This document shows, piece by piece, positions 17,398 through 26,678 of a DNA stretch of 64,000 bases. The notes under the pieces are model-generated. The model made no database searches and had not been told where the DNA came from. It saw only the letters and a list, made by a program, of their open reading frames with translations. Position numbers and translations under genes: made by a program. The stretch comes from Fermentimonas sp. (GTDB taxonomy: Bacteria > Bacteroidota > Bacteroidia > Bacteroidales > Dysgonomonadaceae): assembly GCA_028709385.1 (NCBI GenBank), contig JAQVXD010000006.1, forward strand, positions 1 to 64,000, in the 5' to 3' direction. Every line of letters starts with the position of its first letter. Position 1 is the first letter of the stretch.

Positions 17398-18531
17398 ATG
17401 TCAGTCATAATTAAAAAAGTCTCTTCTAAGGATGATTTAATGAAATTCATCCAATTTGGTATCGATCTTTATAAAGATAATGAATATTTTGTACCACCAT
17501 TGATCTATGATGAGAGAGCGACTCTTAACAGGAGTAAGAATCCGGCATTTGACCATTGTGATGCTACTTATTTTCTTGCTTACAGGGACGGGGTTATTGT
17601 TGGCAGAATAGGAGTATTTATAAACTTCAAATCTAATGAAAGATGGAATCAGAAGCATGCGCGGTTTGGTTTCGTGGATTTTATTGATGATGATGATGTG
17701 GTGGATTCTCTGTTTGGAGCGGCTGAAAGCTGGGCCAGGGCAAGAGGTATGGAGAAAATCCATGGTCCTTTGGGATTCACGGACCTAGATCATGAAGGTA
17801 TGCTCATTGAGGGATTTGACAGATTGGGTACAATGGCGACTATCTACAATTATCCATATTATCCCAAGCAAATGGAAAGAATGGGATACTTTAAAGATAA
17901 GGATTGGGTTGAATTTCTTATTCAGATTCCGCCTGAAGTTCCGGAACGTTTTTCCAGAATGGGGGAAGTTATTAAACGAAGATTTGGCCTGACAGTAAAA
18001 CATATCGAAAGAAAACAGGATGTTTATCCTTATGCAAAAGAGATGTTCATGCTTATAAATAAAGCATATAGGGATCTCTATGGATATGTTGAGCTGAGTG
18101 AAAGGCAGATAGATTACTATGTGGATATGTATATTCCGATGATACGACTTGAGTTTGTAACATTAGTTCTCAGACAGAACGATAACAAGCTTGTAGGTGT
18201 CGGAATTGGCTTACCCAGCATGTCTGACGCATTAAGGAAAGCAAAAGGCAGATTCCTTCCCAATGGATGGTATCATCTCTACAAAGCCTTGAAAGGAAAA
18301 GGGCATAACGGCATACTTGACCTGCTAATAGTGGCAGTAGATCCGGAGTACCAGGGTAAAGGTATTAACGCATTGATGTTTAATGAATTTATACCTGCTG
18401 CTAACAAACTGGGAATGACTATGGCTGAAAGTAATATTGAACTGGAAGATAACAGCAGAGTTCATTCACTATGGAACGGTTTGGATGTTGAGCAGCACAA
18501 GAGGAGAAGAGCCTTTATCAAAAATATTTAA
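17398..18531 (+). CDS. GNAT-fold N-acetyltransferase-like protein
   Basis: A cytoplasmic protein of 377 residues with GNAT features, of unknown substrate. The N-terminal half has the pattern of a degenerate acetyltransferase domain (YFLAYRDGVIVGRIGVFIN, then WARARGMEKIHGPLGF). The C-terminal half holds the more canonical acetyl-CoA motif region (LLIVAVDPEYQGKGINALMF, with the Q/R-x-x-G-x-G/A type loop as QGKGIN). The arrangement suggests two tandem GNAT-like folds. It is first of an operon with parE 13 bases downstream. Homologues are common in Bacteroidota and are usually annotated only as acetyltransferases or hypothetical proteins. Confidence 0.75.
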   Translation: MSVIIKKVSSKDDLMKFIQFGIDLYKDNEYFVPPLIYDERATLNRSKNPAFDHCDATYFLAYRDGVIVGRIGVFINFKSNERWNQKHARFGFVDFIDDDDVVDSLFGAAESWARARGMEKIHGPLGFTDLDHEGMLIEGFDRLGTMATIYNYPYYPKQMERMGYFKDKDWVEFLIQIPPEVPERFSRMGEVIKRRFGLTVKHIERKQDVYPYAKEMFMLINKAYRDLYGYVELSERQIDYYVDMYIPMIRLEFVTLVLRQNDNKLVGVGIGLPSMSDALRKAKGRFLPNGWYHLYKALKGKGHNGILDLLIVAVDPEYQGKGINALMFNEFIPAANKLGMTMAESNIELEDNSRVHSLWNGLDVEQHKRRRAFIKNI

Positions 18532-18544
18532 AGGAGAGTAAAAA

Positions 18545-20413
18545 GTGAACGAAACAGAAAAAGAGTTACAAATACTACAAGATAATTATCAGGAAGAAAA
18601 TATAGTCACACTGGAGTGGAAAGAGCATATCCGCCGTCGCCCCGGGATGTATATCGGAAAACTGGGTGACGGGTCATCGGCAGACGATGGTATTTATGTT
18701 CTTCTTAAAGAGGTTCTCGATAACTCAATAGATGAGTTTATGACAGGTTTTGGTAAAACTATCGAAGTTGTTGTTGAGGACGAAAGTGTAATAGTGCAGG
18801 ACCATGGTCGCGGTGTACCGCTTGGCAAAGTAAAGGATGTCTGTTCCAAAATGAATACAGGGGCCAAGTATGACTCTAAATCATTTAAAAGATCTGTAGG
18901 TCTGAATGGGGTTGGTATCAAAGCTGTAAATGCCTTGTCATCCAGGTTCTCAATGATAAGTTCAAGAGACGGGCAGTCAAAAACGGTTACATTTGCACAA
19001 GGCTCTCTTTTAAGTGAAGGGGAGTTAGAACCATCAAAGAATTCTAGCGGTACCAGAGTAGAGTTTACTCCAGACACTGCAATTTTTGGTGACTACCATT
19101 ATCGTGAAGAACATATTGAGCCTTTGATAAAAAATTATGTCTTCCTGAATATCGGACTCACCATCAACTTTAATGGAAAAAATTACAGTTCAAAGAACGG
19201 ACTTGTGGATCTTCTTAATGAAAATCTGACTTCCGAGGAACTTTATCCTATCATTCATCTTTTCGGTGAGGATATTGAAGTTGCAATTACGCATACTAAT
19301 CAATATGGTGAAGAGTATTATTCTTTTGTGAATGGTCAGCATACTACACAGGGAGGTACTCACCTTGCTGCTTTCCGCGAAGCAACTGCACGTGTTATTA
19401 AAGAGTTTTACGACCGGAATTACGAATATTCAGACATAAGAAACGGTATTGTAGCTGCTGTCAGTATTAAGGTGGAGGAGCCTGTTTTTGAATCGCAGAC
19501 AAAAACTAAACTTGGTTCTAAAGACATGGAACCAAATGGTGTCACAATAAATAAGTATATCAACGACTTTCTAAAGAAAGAGCTTGACAACTATCTTCAT
19601 AAGAATCCTGATACTGCTGAAATATTACAAAAGAAGGTGCAGGACTCAGAGAAAGAGAGAAAAGCCATTGCCGGAGTTACTAAACTTGCCCGTGAAAGAG
19701 CAAAAAAGGCTAATCTGCACAACAAGAAGCTACGGGATTGCAGAATACATTATAATGATCCAAAAGGTGATCAGCGTGAGGATACATCTATATTTATCAC
19801 TGAGGGTGATTCGGCAAGCGGCTCAATAACAAAAAGCAGGGATCCTAATCTACAGGCAGTTTTCAGTCTTCGAGGCAAACCTCTCAACAGTTTCGGATTA
19901 ACAAAGAAAATTGTTTACGAGAATGAAGAGTTTAACCTGCTTCAGGCAGCACTGAATATAGAAGAAAATATGGATGGCCTGCGTTATAATAAGGTTATTA
20001 TTGCTACAGACGCAGATACCGACGGTATGCATATCAGACTCTTATTACTGACATTCTTCCTTCAGTTTTTCCCTGACCTGATTAAAAAAGGTCATGTATA
20101 TATTCTCCAAACGCCACTATTCAGAGTAAGAAATAAGAAAAAAACTATTTATTGTTATACAGAAGAAGAGCGTATAAATGCTATTAATGAGCTTTCGCCT
20201 AATCCTGAGATAACACGATTTAAAGGGTTGGGAGAAATATCTCCTGATGAATTCAAATATTTTATAGGGGAAGATATCCGTCTTGATAAAGTGACTATGA
20301 AGAAAGAGGACCTCTTGAAGGAGCTACTTGAATTTTATATGGGAAAAAACACCCCTGAAAGACAAACATTTATCATTGATAATCTGGTTGTTGAAGAGGA
20401 TGTTGTTGTATAA
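18545..20413 (+). CDS. parE: DNA topoisomerase IV subunit B
   Basis: The ATPase subunit of the type IIA topoisomerase that decatenates daughter chromosomes. The GHKL ATPase domain is visible ([10 protein letters not shown] with the Mg-binding Asn, [23 protein letters not shown]), followed by the transducer domain and the TOPRIM domain with EGDSASGS and DADTDGMHI. At 622 residues it is shorter than GyrB, as expected for ParE. The start is GTG, placed 8 bases after a strong AAGGAG (18531-18536), one of the few good Shine-Dalgarno sequences in this window. It could be read as GyrB, but length and neighbourhood favour ParE. parC is not in the window. Confidence 0.9.
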   Translation: MNETEKELQILQDNYQEENIVTLEWKEHIRRRPGMYIGKLGDGSSADDGIYVLLKEVLDNSIDEFMTGFGKTIEVVVEDESVIVQDHGRGVPLGKVKDVCSKMNTGAKYDSKSFKRSVGLNGVGIKAVNALSSRFSMISSRDGQSKTVTFAQGSLLSEGELEPSKNSSGTRVEFTPDTAIFGDYHYREEHIEPLIKNYVFLNIGLTINFNGKNYSSKNGLVDLLNENLTSEELYPIIHLFGEDIEVAITHTNQYGEEYYSFVNGQHTTQGGTHLAAFREATARVIKEFYDRNYEYSDIRNGIVAAVSIKVEEPVFESQTKTKLGSKDMEPNGVTINKYINDFLKKELDNYLHKNPDTAEILQKKVQDSEKERKAIAGVTKLARERAKKANLHNKKLRDCRIHYNDPKGDQREDTSIFITEGDSASGSITKSRDPNLQAVFSLRGKPLNSFGLTKKIVYENEEFNLLQAALNIEENMDGLRYNKVIIATDADTDGMHIRLLLLTFFLQFFPDLIKKGHVYILQTPLFRVRNKKKTIYCYTEEERINAINELSPNPEITRFKGLGEISPDEFKYFIGEDIRLDKVTMKKEDLLKELLEFYMGKNTPERQTFIIDNLVVEEDVVV

Positions 20414-20430
20414 ATGAGTTATTTTGCACT

Positions 20431-20898
20431 ATGAACAATATGCGTATTGCCCTGTTTCCAGGTACTTTCGACCCGTTTACTATCGGACATGAGTCTCTTG
20501 TTCGCAGAGGGTTACTCCTAATGGACAAGATTATCATTGCAATCGGTGTCAATGAATCAAAGAACTCCTACTTTTCTTTAGAAAAGCGGATTCAAATGAT
20601 TAATGAACTATACAAAGATGAACCGCGGGTAAGTGTGCAAAGTTACAACACCTTAACTATCGAATTTGCCGAAAAGGAGGGAGCACGCTACATATTGCGG
20701 GGAATCAGGTCGGTAATTGATTTTGAATATGAAAAAACTATTGCAGATATGAACCGAACTATTTCAGGAATAGAAACGTTTGTATTATTCACTGAACCGG
20801 CTCTGACTCATGTAAGTTCCACACACGTAAGAGAACTGCTCAGGTACGGAAGAGATATCAGTAGTTTTGTTCCAAAGGGGATGAATTATTCGATTTAG
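20431..20898 (+). CDS. coaD: Phosphopantetheine adenylyltransferase
   Basis: Fourth step of coenzyme A synthesis: transfers AMP from ATP to 4'-phosphopantetheine. The nucleotidyltransferase signature is [12 protein letters not shown], with [12 protein letters not shown] and the C-terminal [11 protein letters not shown] motif of the family. Length of 155 residues is normal. The ATG at 20431 is followed three codons later by another ATG (MRIALFPG), which matches homologues slightly better; either start is possible. It lies 17 bases after parE and its stop codon touches a GTG that could extend the next gene, so the genes are probably cotranscribed. Confidence 0.95.
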   Translation: MNNMRIALFPGTFDPFTIGHESLVRRGLLLMDKIIIAIGVNESKNSYFSLEKRIQMINELYKDEPRVSVQSYNTLTIEFAEKEGARYILRGIRSVIDFEYEKTIADMNRTISGIETFVLFTEPALTHVSSTHVRELLRYGRDISSFVPKGMNYSI

Positions 20899-20954
20899 TG
20901 AAAGTTAATTCCTTGCATTCACATATAGGAAATTTAACCAACAAAATTAGACAA

Positions 20955-22553
20955 ATGCTAAATAAAAAAATTGGAATTGTACTTTGTGCAATACTTATCT
21001 CAGTAAGCGCATCAGCACAATTCAGGCCAAGTCCTGAAGGATTAAAACTTGAGCGTACACTGCAACTGATCAACAACCTGTATGTGGATGATGTAGATTC
21101 TAAAAAACTGACGGAAGCTGCTGTAAGAGCTATGTTAAGTGAACTGGACCCTCATTCGAGTTATCTTAATGAGGAAGAGGTTAAAGCTATGAATGAACCG
21201 CTTCAGGGCAATTTTGACGGGATAGGTATATCATTTAATATGCTCACAGACACACTTTATGTAATGGAGGTGATTTCCGGTGGACCTTCGCAGAAAGTTG
21301 GAATATTGCCTGGGGATAAGATCATATATGTTGGTGACACTCTGATTGCCGGAGTGGAGATGAATAACCAGGATGTGGTGAAAAAGCTTAGAGGTCCTAA
21401 AGGCACTACAGTTAACGTTAAGGTTTTAAGGCGTGGAGTTCAGGATTTAATTGAGTTCAGGATTGTAAGGGACAAAATTCCTATTACAAGTATTGATGCA
21501 GCATACATGGTTTCTGGTGATGTTGGTTATATCAGGTTGAGCAGATTTGGTGTCACTTCAGCAGAAGAGTTTAAAGAGGCAGAAAAAAGCCTCAGGTCAC
21601 AGGGAATGAAGCATCTGCTACTTGATCTTACGGATAATGGGGGTGGGATCTTACAAACTGCCAACGAGATTGTAGATGAATTCCTTGGTGACGGAAAGGT
21701 GATTGTTTATACTGAAGGTAAGAATCAACCCAGATATACAATGAATGCTACAGGTGCGGATGAACTAAGTGGCGGGAAACTGGTGGTTTTGGTTAACGGT
21801 GCTTCTGCGTCTGCAAGCGAAATTCTGGCAGGTGCTGTTCAAGATTGGGACAGAGGGGTTATAGTGGGAAGGAGAACCTTTGGAAAGGGGCTTGTTCAAC
21901 GTCAGCTGCCACTACCCGACGGTACTATGATTCGCCTCACTGTAGCAAGGTATTATACTCCTTCGGGAAGAAGCATTCAAAAGCCTTATGAAGAGGGTAA
22001 CATCGAAGCATATAATCAGGATTTTATTAACAGATATAATAAGGGGGAACTGTTTGAAGTGGATAGTATTCATTTCCCGGATTCTTTAAAATATAAAACT
22101 CTAATAAACGAACGCACAGTTTATGGCGGGGGAGGGATAATGCCTGATTATTTTGTACCCGTAGACACTACTTCTGGTACAATGTTTCATGCTAATTTAA
22201 ATGCAAGAGGTGTGATTAACAGGGCTGCAATTGGTGAAGTAGACAATAATCGCAGAGCACTTATAGCAAAATATCCCGATGTTGTTGCATTCAAGAATGG
22301 TTATGACATTACTGATGAATTTGTGGAAAGACTAAAAACAATTGCCGGTGAAGTTGATGTTGAATGGGATGAAGAAGAGTTTTTAAAATCGAAGGATCTG
22401 ATATTTGTTCAGTTAAAAGCCCTGATAGCCAGAGACCTGTATGACTCTTCCGCTTTTTATAGAATTATTAATGATGAAAACGATATTTATCTGGAAGGCC
22501 TTAAAATAATTTCTGACGACAGTCGCTATAAGGAGTTATTGCAAGGGGTATAG
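20955..22553 (+). CDS. C-terminal processing serine protease (S41, CtpA/Prc type)
   Basis: A periplasmic tail-specific protease. From the ATG at 20955 it begins with a clear signal peptide (to SASAQ, about 22 residues). A PDZ domain follows (GIGISFNM, GGPSQKVGILPGDKI) and then the S41 catalytic domain with the nucleophile Ser in GASASASEI and the general-base Lys in RRTFGKGLVQ, the Ser-Lys dyad of the family. The open frame continues upstream to a GTG at 20898 overlapping the coaD stop, but that would place 19 residues before the signal peptide, so the later ATG is preferred. Length of about 530 residues is typical of Bacteroidota homologues. Confidence 0.93.
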   Translation: MLNKKIGIVLCAILISVSASAQFRPSPEGLKLERTLQLINNLYVDDVDSKKLTEAAVRAMLSELDPHSSYLNEEEVKAMNEPLQGNFDGIGISFNMLTDTLYVMEVISGGPSQKVGILPGDKIIYVGDTLIAGVEMNNQDVVKKLRGPKGTTVNVKVLRRGVQDLIEFRIVRDKIPITSIDAAYMVSGDVGYIRLSRFGVTSAEEFKEAEKSLRSQGMKHLLLDLTDNGGGILQTANEIVDEFLGDGKVIVYTEGKNQPRYTMNATGADELSGGKLVVLVNGASASASEILAGAVQDWDRGVIVGRRTFGKGLVQRQLPLPDGTMIRLTVARYYTPSGRSIQKPYEEGNIEAYNQDFINRYNKGELFEVDSIHFPDSLKYKTLINERTVYGGGGIMPDYFVPVDTTSGTMFHANLNARGVINRAAIGEVDNNRRALIAKYPDVVAFKNGYDITDEFVERLKTIAGEVDVEWDEEEFLKSKDLIFVQLKALIARDLYDSSAFYRIINDENDIYLEGLKIISDDSRYKELLQGV

Positions 22554-22625
22554 TGAGTCTGTTTAGTGGCTTGAAGTGCTAAAGATGTTATACCAATGAA
22601 ATTAATTTAACCAAAACATTAAGAT

Positions 22626-23498
22626 ATGAATTTTGATTACAGTAAACTTCACGTAAAAGAGGGTTCAGAAATAAAACTTAGTGACTTCCCAACTGTTGAG
22701 GATGGGGGGTTTACCAAGAAAACTGCAAAAAAAGAAATCAAGAACAATATTAAAGAGCTGAAGAAATTTCAGGAAATGTTTTATGCAGATGACAGATACT
22801 CTCTTTTAATCATACTGCAGGCGCGTGATGCTGCCGGTAAGGATGGTGTTATTCGTCATGTTATGTCAGGAATCAACCCTCAGGGTTGTATGGTTCATAG
22901 TTTTAAAACTCCAACCAAGAATGAATTGGAGCATGATTATTTCTGGCGCCATTATAGAGCATTGCCTCAACGGGGGATGATAGAAATTTTCAATAGGTCG
23001 CACTACGAAAATGTTCTTGCAACGAAAGTCAACCCCCAGTGGATACTTAATGAGCGAATTCCGGGATATGGCTCGGTAGATAAAATCAATCAGAAGTTTT
23101 GGGACGACAGATACGAAAGTATAAATGCAATTGAGAAGCATCTGCATCAAAATGGTATGAGAATACTTAAGTTTTTTCTGAATGTGTCAAAAGAGGAGCA
23201 AAAGCAGAGATTTATTGACCGTATAGATGAGCCTGATAAGAACTGGAAGTTTAGTTCTTCTGATTTACATGCCCGGTCGCAATGGGACGACTATACAAAT
23301 GCCTTCGAAGAGATGCTTCAGAAAACGTCAAAAGATTATGCGCCATGGTATGTTATTCCGGCAGACAAGAAGTTTTTTGCACGTGTAGCAGTCGGAGATA
23401 TTATCCTTGAGCTTTTTAAATCACTTGACTTACATTACCCTCCTGCAGAATCACCCGAAATATTACAGAAGGCGCGGGTAATGTTGGAAAACGAATAG
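22626..23498 (+). CDS. Polyphosphate kinase 2 family protein
   Basis: A PPK2-type polyphosphate:nucleotide phosphotransferase, moving phosphate between polyphosphate and nucleotides in the cytoplasm. The P-loop-like Walker A is QARDAAGKDG, followed by the family motifs MSGINPQGC, FWRHYRALPQRG, IFNRSHYE and a lid region with RF-x-DR. Length of 290 residues fits the single-domain class. The precise substrate (ADP, GDP or AMP) cannot be read from the sequence alone. It follows the S41 protease by 72 bases with no recognisable promoter, so it may be read through from that operon. It converges on the sigma-factor operon. Confidence 0.92.
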   Translation: MNFDYSKLHVKEGSEIKLSDFPTVEDGGFTKKTAKKEIKNNIKELKKFQEMFYADDRYSLLIILQARDAAGKDGVIRHVMSGINPQGCMVHSFKTPTKNELEHDYFWRHYRALPQRGMIEIFNRSHYENVLATKVNPQWILNERIPGYGSVDKINQKFWDDRYESINAIEKHLHQNGMRILKFFLNVSKEEQKQRFIDRIDEPDKNWKFSSSDLHARSQWDDYTNAFEEMLQKTSKDYAPWYVIPADKKFFARVAVGDIILELFKSLDLHYPPAESPEILQKARVMLENE

Positions 23499-23516
23499 GT
23501 TTTCCGTAAATTGATA

Positions 23517-23933
23517 CTATTGTTCACTGTTGTTTTTTCTAATCTGTTGATTAGATAATCTTTTCTCTTTCATAGAAGCGTCAAGTCTTGATATCAACCA
23601 TAACAGGCTGAATATTGAGGCTATAAAAACTATTAAACCCCAAAACTGTGGTGACAGCAAAAACGCCTCTCCCTGAATAAAGTAAGCTGCAGCAATTATT
23701 ACAGCCAATACAGCATACATAGTTCCGAAAATAGATGTCAAATCTTTTAGAACATTTCCGGCAGATTTTTTAGTTGAGACCTGTTCATTTATTCTTTGTG
23801 ACGTAAATGCTTTTTCAGTCTCAATTTGATGCATAATCCTGTACTTCAGGTTTTCCGGAGCCTTTATCTTGGAAGATTCAAGCATCTTTTTGATTGCTTC
23901 TTCTTCTTGATTATATCTTTCATTCTTTTCCAT
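23517..23933 (-). CDS. Two-TM membrane protein, candidate anti-sigma factor
   Basis: A 138-residue protein I do not recognise as a named family. The first 75 residues are charged and helical, followed by two hydrophobic segments (about 73-90 and 96-114), the second preceded by a short loop, and a basic tail. It starts 18 bases downstream of an ECF sigma gene on the same strand. Small membrane proteins in this position often bind and restrain the sigma factor, so an anti-sigma role is a reasonable inference. No zinc-binding anti-sigma motif (H-x3-C-x2-C) is present. Confidence 0.55.
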   Translation of the reverse strand: MEKNERYNQEEEAIKKMLESSKIKAPENLKYRIMHQIETEKAFTSQRINEQVSTKKSAGNVLKDLTSIFGTMYAVLAVIIAAAYFIQGEAFLLSPQFWGLIVFIASIFSLLWLISRLDASMKEKRLSNQQIRKNNSEQ

Positions 23934-23951
23934 TATAACTTTCCTAATTAA

Positions 23952-24518
23952 TTAATTTACAAAAACATCCTCCGTTTCATCCCGGTAGTGCTTTATCAGC
24001 AAATCCTTAAACAGTTTCCTTGCACGAAACAATTTCACTTTCACATTAGATTCATTCAGCCCGGTAATGTTAGCTATCTCTTTTACGGGATTATCTTCCA
24101 TATAGTAGAGAGTGAGCAAAAGGGCATCACCTTTTGGTATTTTTTGTAAAATATCAGCAACCATTTCACTTCGTTCAACATCTTCGATTTTGATCTCAAG
24201 AGTATTTGAACCTATCTGCACTGCATTCTCAACTTCCGTTTCCCTTGTACTTAGCCACATTTGTGATTTTGTATGTGTAACTGCCGTGTTATAAACAATA
24301 CGGTACAACCAGGTTGAGAATTTACTCTCTGAGCGAAAACTGTGCAGGTTTTTGTAAGCTTTAACATAACTTTCCTGTACTACATCTTCCGCATCCTGCA
24401 TATTGCCGCAAATCCGGTAGGCGATTGTTATTGCCATATCCTGATATGTTTCAACAAAGTAAGAGAATGCGGAAGTGTTGCCTGAAAGCACTTGTTGCAC
24501 ACGATGATTCTCGTTCAT
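23952..24518 (-). CDS. ECF-type RNA polymerase sigma factor
   Basis: A 188-residue group IV sigma factor. Region 2 is clear (AYRICGNMQDAEDVVQESYVKAYKNLHSF and FSTWLYRIVYNTA), as is region 4 with a helix-turn-helix (PVKEIANITGLNESNVKVKLFRARKLF). It belongs to the SigW/RpoE-like group. It is the middle gene of a three-gene operon with a DUF6249-type membrane protein 9 bases upstream and a candidate anti-sigma membrane protein downstream. The signal sensed is unknown; envelope stress is the usual role of this group. No ECF-specific promoter could be identified by eye. Confidence 0.93.
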   Translation of the reverse strand: MNENHRVQQVLSGNTSAFSYFVETYQDMAITIAYRICGNMQDAEDVVQESYVKAYKNLHSFRSESKFSTWLYRIVYNTAVTHTKSQMWLSTRETEVENAVQIGSNTLEIKIEDVERSEMVADILQKIPKGDALLLTLYYMEDNPVKEIANITGLNESNVKVKLFRARKLFKDLLIKHYRDETEDVFVN

Positions 24519-24527
24519 TGCAAAGAG

Positions 24528-24923
24528 TTATTCCTGTTCCTGCTCTGCTTTTTGCTCCGTTAAAGGCATTTTCTGTGTTACCAGAAAATATATAAGATAA
24601 CCTATTCCAAGAAAAAATACCACACTTGCACCAGTAACCCAAAACTCATTTCCATGTCCTATAGCCAGATATTCAGAACATAAGAAACCAACAATAATTC
24701 CGATGCCCAGTGAAATTAAAACAATTCCGTTTCTTAGTGAAACCATTTTATTGGGATCAGACTTTCTTTTGGGAGTATCGGGAGGTATGATTCCCTGATT
24801 AATCAAGCCCATACGCTCTTCGTTTCTTGTTTTCATCCATCGTAATCCTAATACTAAACCTGTGATAATTGGCAATCCGATTGTGCATATGATTGCAATT
24901 ATCGGGATCAATAAACCTTCCAT
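24528..24923 (-). CDS. DUF6249-type membrane protein
   Basis: A small inner-membrane protein of about 131 residues with three hydrophobic segments: at the N-terminus (LLIPIIAIICTIGLPIITG), in the middle (VLISLGIGIIVGFL) and near the end (GASVVFFLGIGYLIYFLV). The short charged loop MKTRNEERMGLINQG after the first segment is characteristic of the DUF6249 family, whose function is not known. The open frame extends 17 codons further upstream, but the ATG at 24923 (MEGLLIP) leads straight into the first membrane segment and is preferred. First gene of the ECF sigma operon, so it may take part in signalling to the sigma factor. Confidence 0.75.
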   Translation of the reverse strand: MEGLLIPIIAIICTIGLPIITGLVLGLRWMKTRNEERMGLINQGIIPPDTPKRKSDPNKMVSLRNGIVLISLGIGIIVGFLCSEYLAIGHGNEFWVTGASVVFFLGIGYLIYFLVTQKMPLTEQKAEQEQE

Positions 24924-24991
24924 AATTATTTGTTTTAAATGTAAATGTTTCAGTTCTCGTAAGTAGGACTCCAACTACGGCGGATTGGTTA

Positions 24992-24999
24992 CAAAAATA
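24992..24999 (-). promoter_or_regulatory. Possible promoter -7 box for the sigma operon
   Basis: TATTTTTG on the minus strand, 69 bases before the DUF6249 gene start at 24923. Weak evidence in an AT-rich stretch. The remaining sequence up to the mscL terminator shows no gene. Confidence 0.3.
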
Positions 25000-25125
25000 A
25001 CAAAATATTTTACTGTTGTTCTGTTTTTATTATAAATATTGACTTGAGAATTTCTGACAATTTACATCACTACAGATCATGTTTGAGAAATGCAAATGGC
25101 ATGATTAGGAAGTACAAACAAAGTT

Positions 25126-25161
25126 AAAAAAAATAGTCCCAACCTAATTGGCCGGGACTAT
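25126..25161 (-). terminator. Intrinsic terminator of mscL
   Basis: A perfect 8-bp stem (ATAGTCCC / GGGACTAT) with a 13-base loop, followed on the minus strand by eight T residues. It lies about 50 bases after the mscL stop. Confidence 0.88.
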
Positions 25162-25213
25162 AAATAAACTTTTTGTAAATTTGAAGAACCTTTTTGCGGT
25201 TTACCTGAAAACA

Positions 25214-25636
25214 TTATTTAGTTTTCAGTAAGTCGCGAATCTCAGTAAGAAGTTTCTCTTCCTTAGTTGGTTCTGGTGGAGCTTCAGGAGCCGGAGCCTC
25301 TTCTTTTTTCCTCTTAAGTGAATTCATTCCTTTAATAACCATGAAGATAGCTGTTCCGATAATTAAAAAGTCCACAACAGACTGAACAAATGCACCATAG
25401 TTCCAGGTTACAGCGGGTGTTATTACTTCAGCACCTTCCATAACAGCCTGCCTTAAAACAAGCTTAAGGTCAGTGAATTGTCCCTGTCCTCCCAATAATG
25501 CAAGAGGTGGCATTAAAATATCATTAACGAAAGAGGTGACGATCTTTCCGAAAGCTCCTCCGATTACAATACCCACGGCCATATCTACTACACTACCGCG
25601 CATTAAAAATTCTTTTAGTTCTGTTTTAAATGACAT
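25214..25636 (-). CDS. mscL: Large-conductance mechanosensitive channel
   Basis: A pentameric inner-membrane channel that opens under high membrane tension and releases solutes during osmotic downshock. The N-terminal amphipathic helix and TM1 are well conserved ([26 protein letters not shown]), then NDILMPPL, a periplasmic loop, TM2 ([16 protein letters not shown]) and a cytoplasmic helical bundle rich in Pro/Ala/Glu that ends [11 protein letters not shown]. Length of 140 residues is standard. A single gene with its own terminator. Confidence 0.98.
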   Translation of the reverse strand: MSFKTELKEFLMRGSVVDMAVGIVIGGAFGKIVTSFVNDILMPPLALLGGQGQFTDLKLVLRQAVMEGAEVITPAVTWNYGAFVQSVVDFLIIGTAIFMVIKGMNSLKRKKEEAPAPEAPPEPTKEEKLLTEIRDLLKTK

Positions 25637-25734
25637 AGTTTTGTTTGATTAATTAGTTTGAAAACTCTACATAACAAAGAAAGTAAAAATAATGTGAATT
25701 ATATTATTTAATGTTTAAAATATATACTTTTAGC

Positions 25735-26658
25735 CTAATAAAAGATCTCTGCAAGCATACATCGTGCAGATCCACCTCCGTTTTTCTCTATTGTGTCTAA
25801 ATCTGCAGTTACTATTTTATTATATGTTGATATGATATTTTCCTGTGAGGCTGTAAGGGAATTATTAGCCGAAGCTGACATGATCATTAACGGATTGCCA
25901 TTCCTGCTTTTTATTTCAAGCATATTCCCCGCAAACTGTGATACCTGATCTAAAGAAATATCAACTATGATTTTGCCGGTTGAGTTTAACTGTGAAATAA
26001 CTCTATTTCGTTCATTTTCATTTTTAATCGATTCAAGGCAAATTACAGCAACCTGCATACCTATCTCCATCATCACATTTGTGTGATAAATCTTGTTATC
26101 ATTTTTATCAAATGCATCAAATACTATTGGCTGAAAATTCATCCTGGAGCAGAAATCAGTTAGTACTTTCTCTGAAGTACGGGGTGAGCGACAGCAATAT
26201 GCAATCTTTTTACGTCTGTCAAAAACCATACTTCCGGTTCCTTCAAGAAATTCACCTTCATCCTCCCAGTATGTGAGATCTACTACTTTTCTGTGATTCA
26301 TGTTTCTTTTTAACAGGTTGATGATGTGCGGTTTTCTTTCCAATCTGCGATTTGGAGCATACATTGGATAAAGAACCAGCTCTCCTGAAAAATGAGAAGA
26401 AAACCAGTTATTCGGGAAAATGGAATCAGGTGTATGTGGCTCAGGAGTGTCCTGCACTACTGTTACATCAACATCATTCGCTCTGAGAAGTTTCACAAAA
26501 GCATCAAACTCTTTAAGTGCATCTTCTGCAATTCTATCCTGTTCAGATTCCTGATCCGACAGTTCAGACCTCTTCTGAAAATAATTGTTCTCTGACGTTT
26601 CATCATTAAAGGTGAAACGTGCCGGGCGAACCATTAGAAGTTTAGATGTTGTCTGCAT
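25735..26658 (-). CDS. ctlX: Citrulline hydrolase-like / arginine deiminase-related protein (CtlX family)
   Basis: A guanidino-group-modifying enzyme of the arginine deiminase/amidinotransferase superfamily. It has the superfamily catalytic pattern: an acidic pair in DSIFPNNWFS, the catalytic His in YHTNVMMEIG, and the nucleophile Cys300 in the C-terminal GGSARCM. Its close relatives are called CtlX (citrulline use) or arginine deiminase-related. The next upstream gene, 20 bases away, encodes ornithine aminotransferase. Together they suggest a route from citrulline (or arginine) through ornithine to glutamate semialdehyde. Which of citrulline or arginine is the substrate cannot be decided from sequence. 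Confidence 0.82.
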   Translation of the reverse strand: MQTTSKLLMVRPARFTFNDETSENNYFQKRSELSDQESEQDRIAEDALKEFDAFVKLLRANDVDVTVVQDTPEPHTPDSIFPNNWFSSHFSGELVLYPMYAPNRRLERKPHIINLLKRNMNHRKVVDLTYWEDEGEFLEGTGSMVFDRRKKIAYCCRSPRTSEKVLTDFCSRMNFQPIVFDAFDKNDNKIYHTNVMMEIGMQVAVICLESIKNENERNRVISQLNSTGKIIVDISLDQVSQFAGNMLEIKSRNGNPLMIMSASANNSLTASQENIISTYNKIVTADLDTIEKNGGGSARCMLAEIFY

Positions 26659-26678
26659 ATTCAGATTTCGTTGTTGTG

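Noticed and set aside
20898..20954. GTG start for the S41 protease overlapping the coaD stop
   Set aside because: It would place 19 residues in front of a well-formed signal peptide; the ATG at 20955 starts exactly at that signal.
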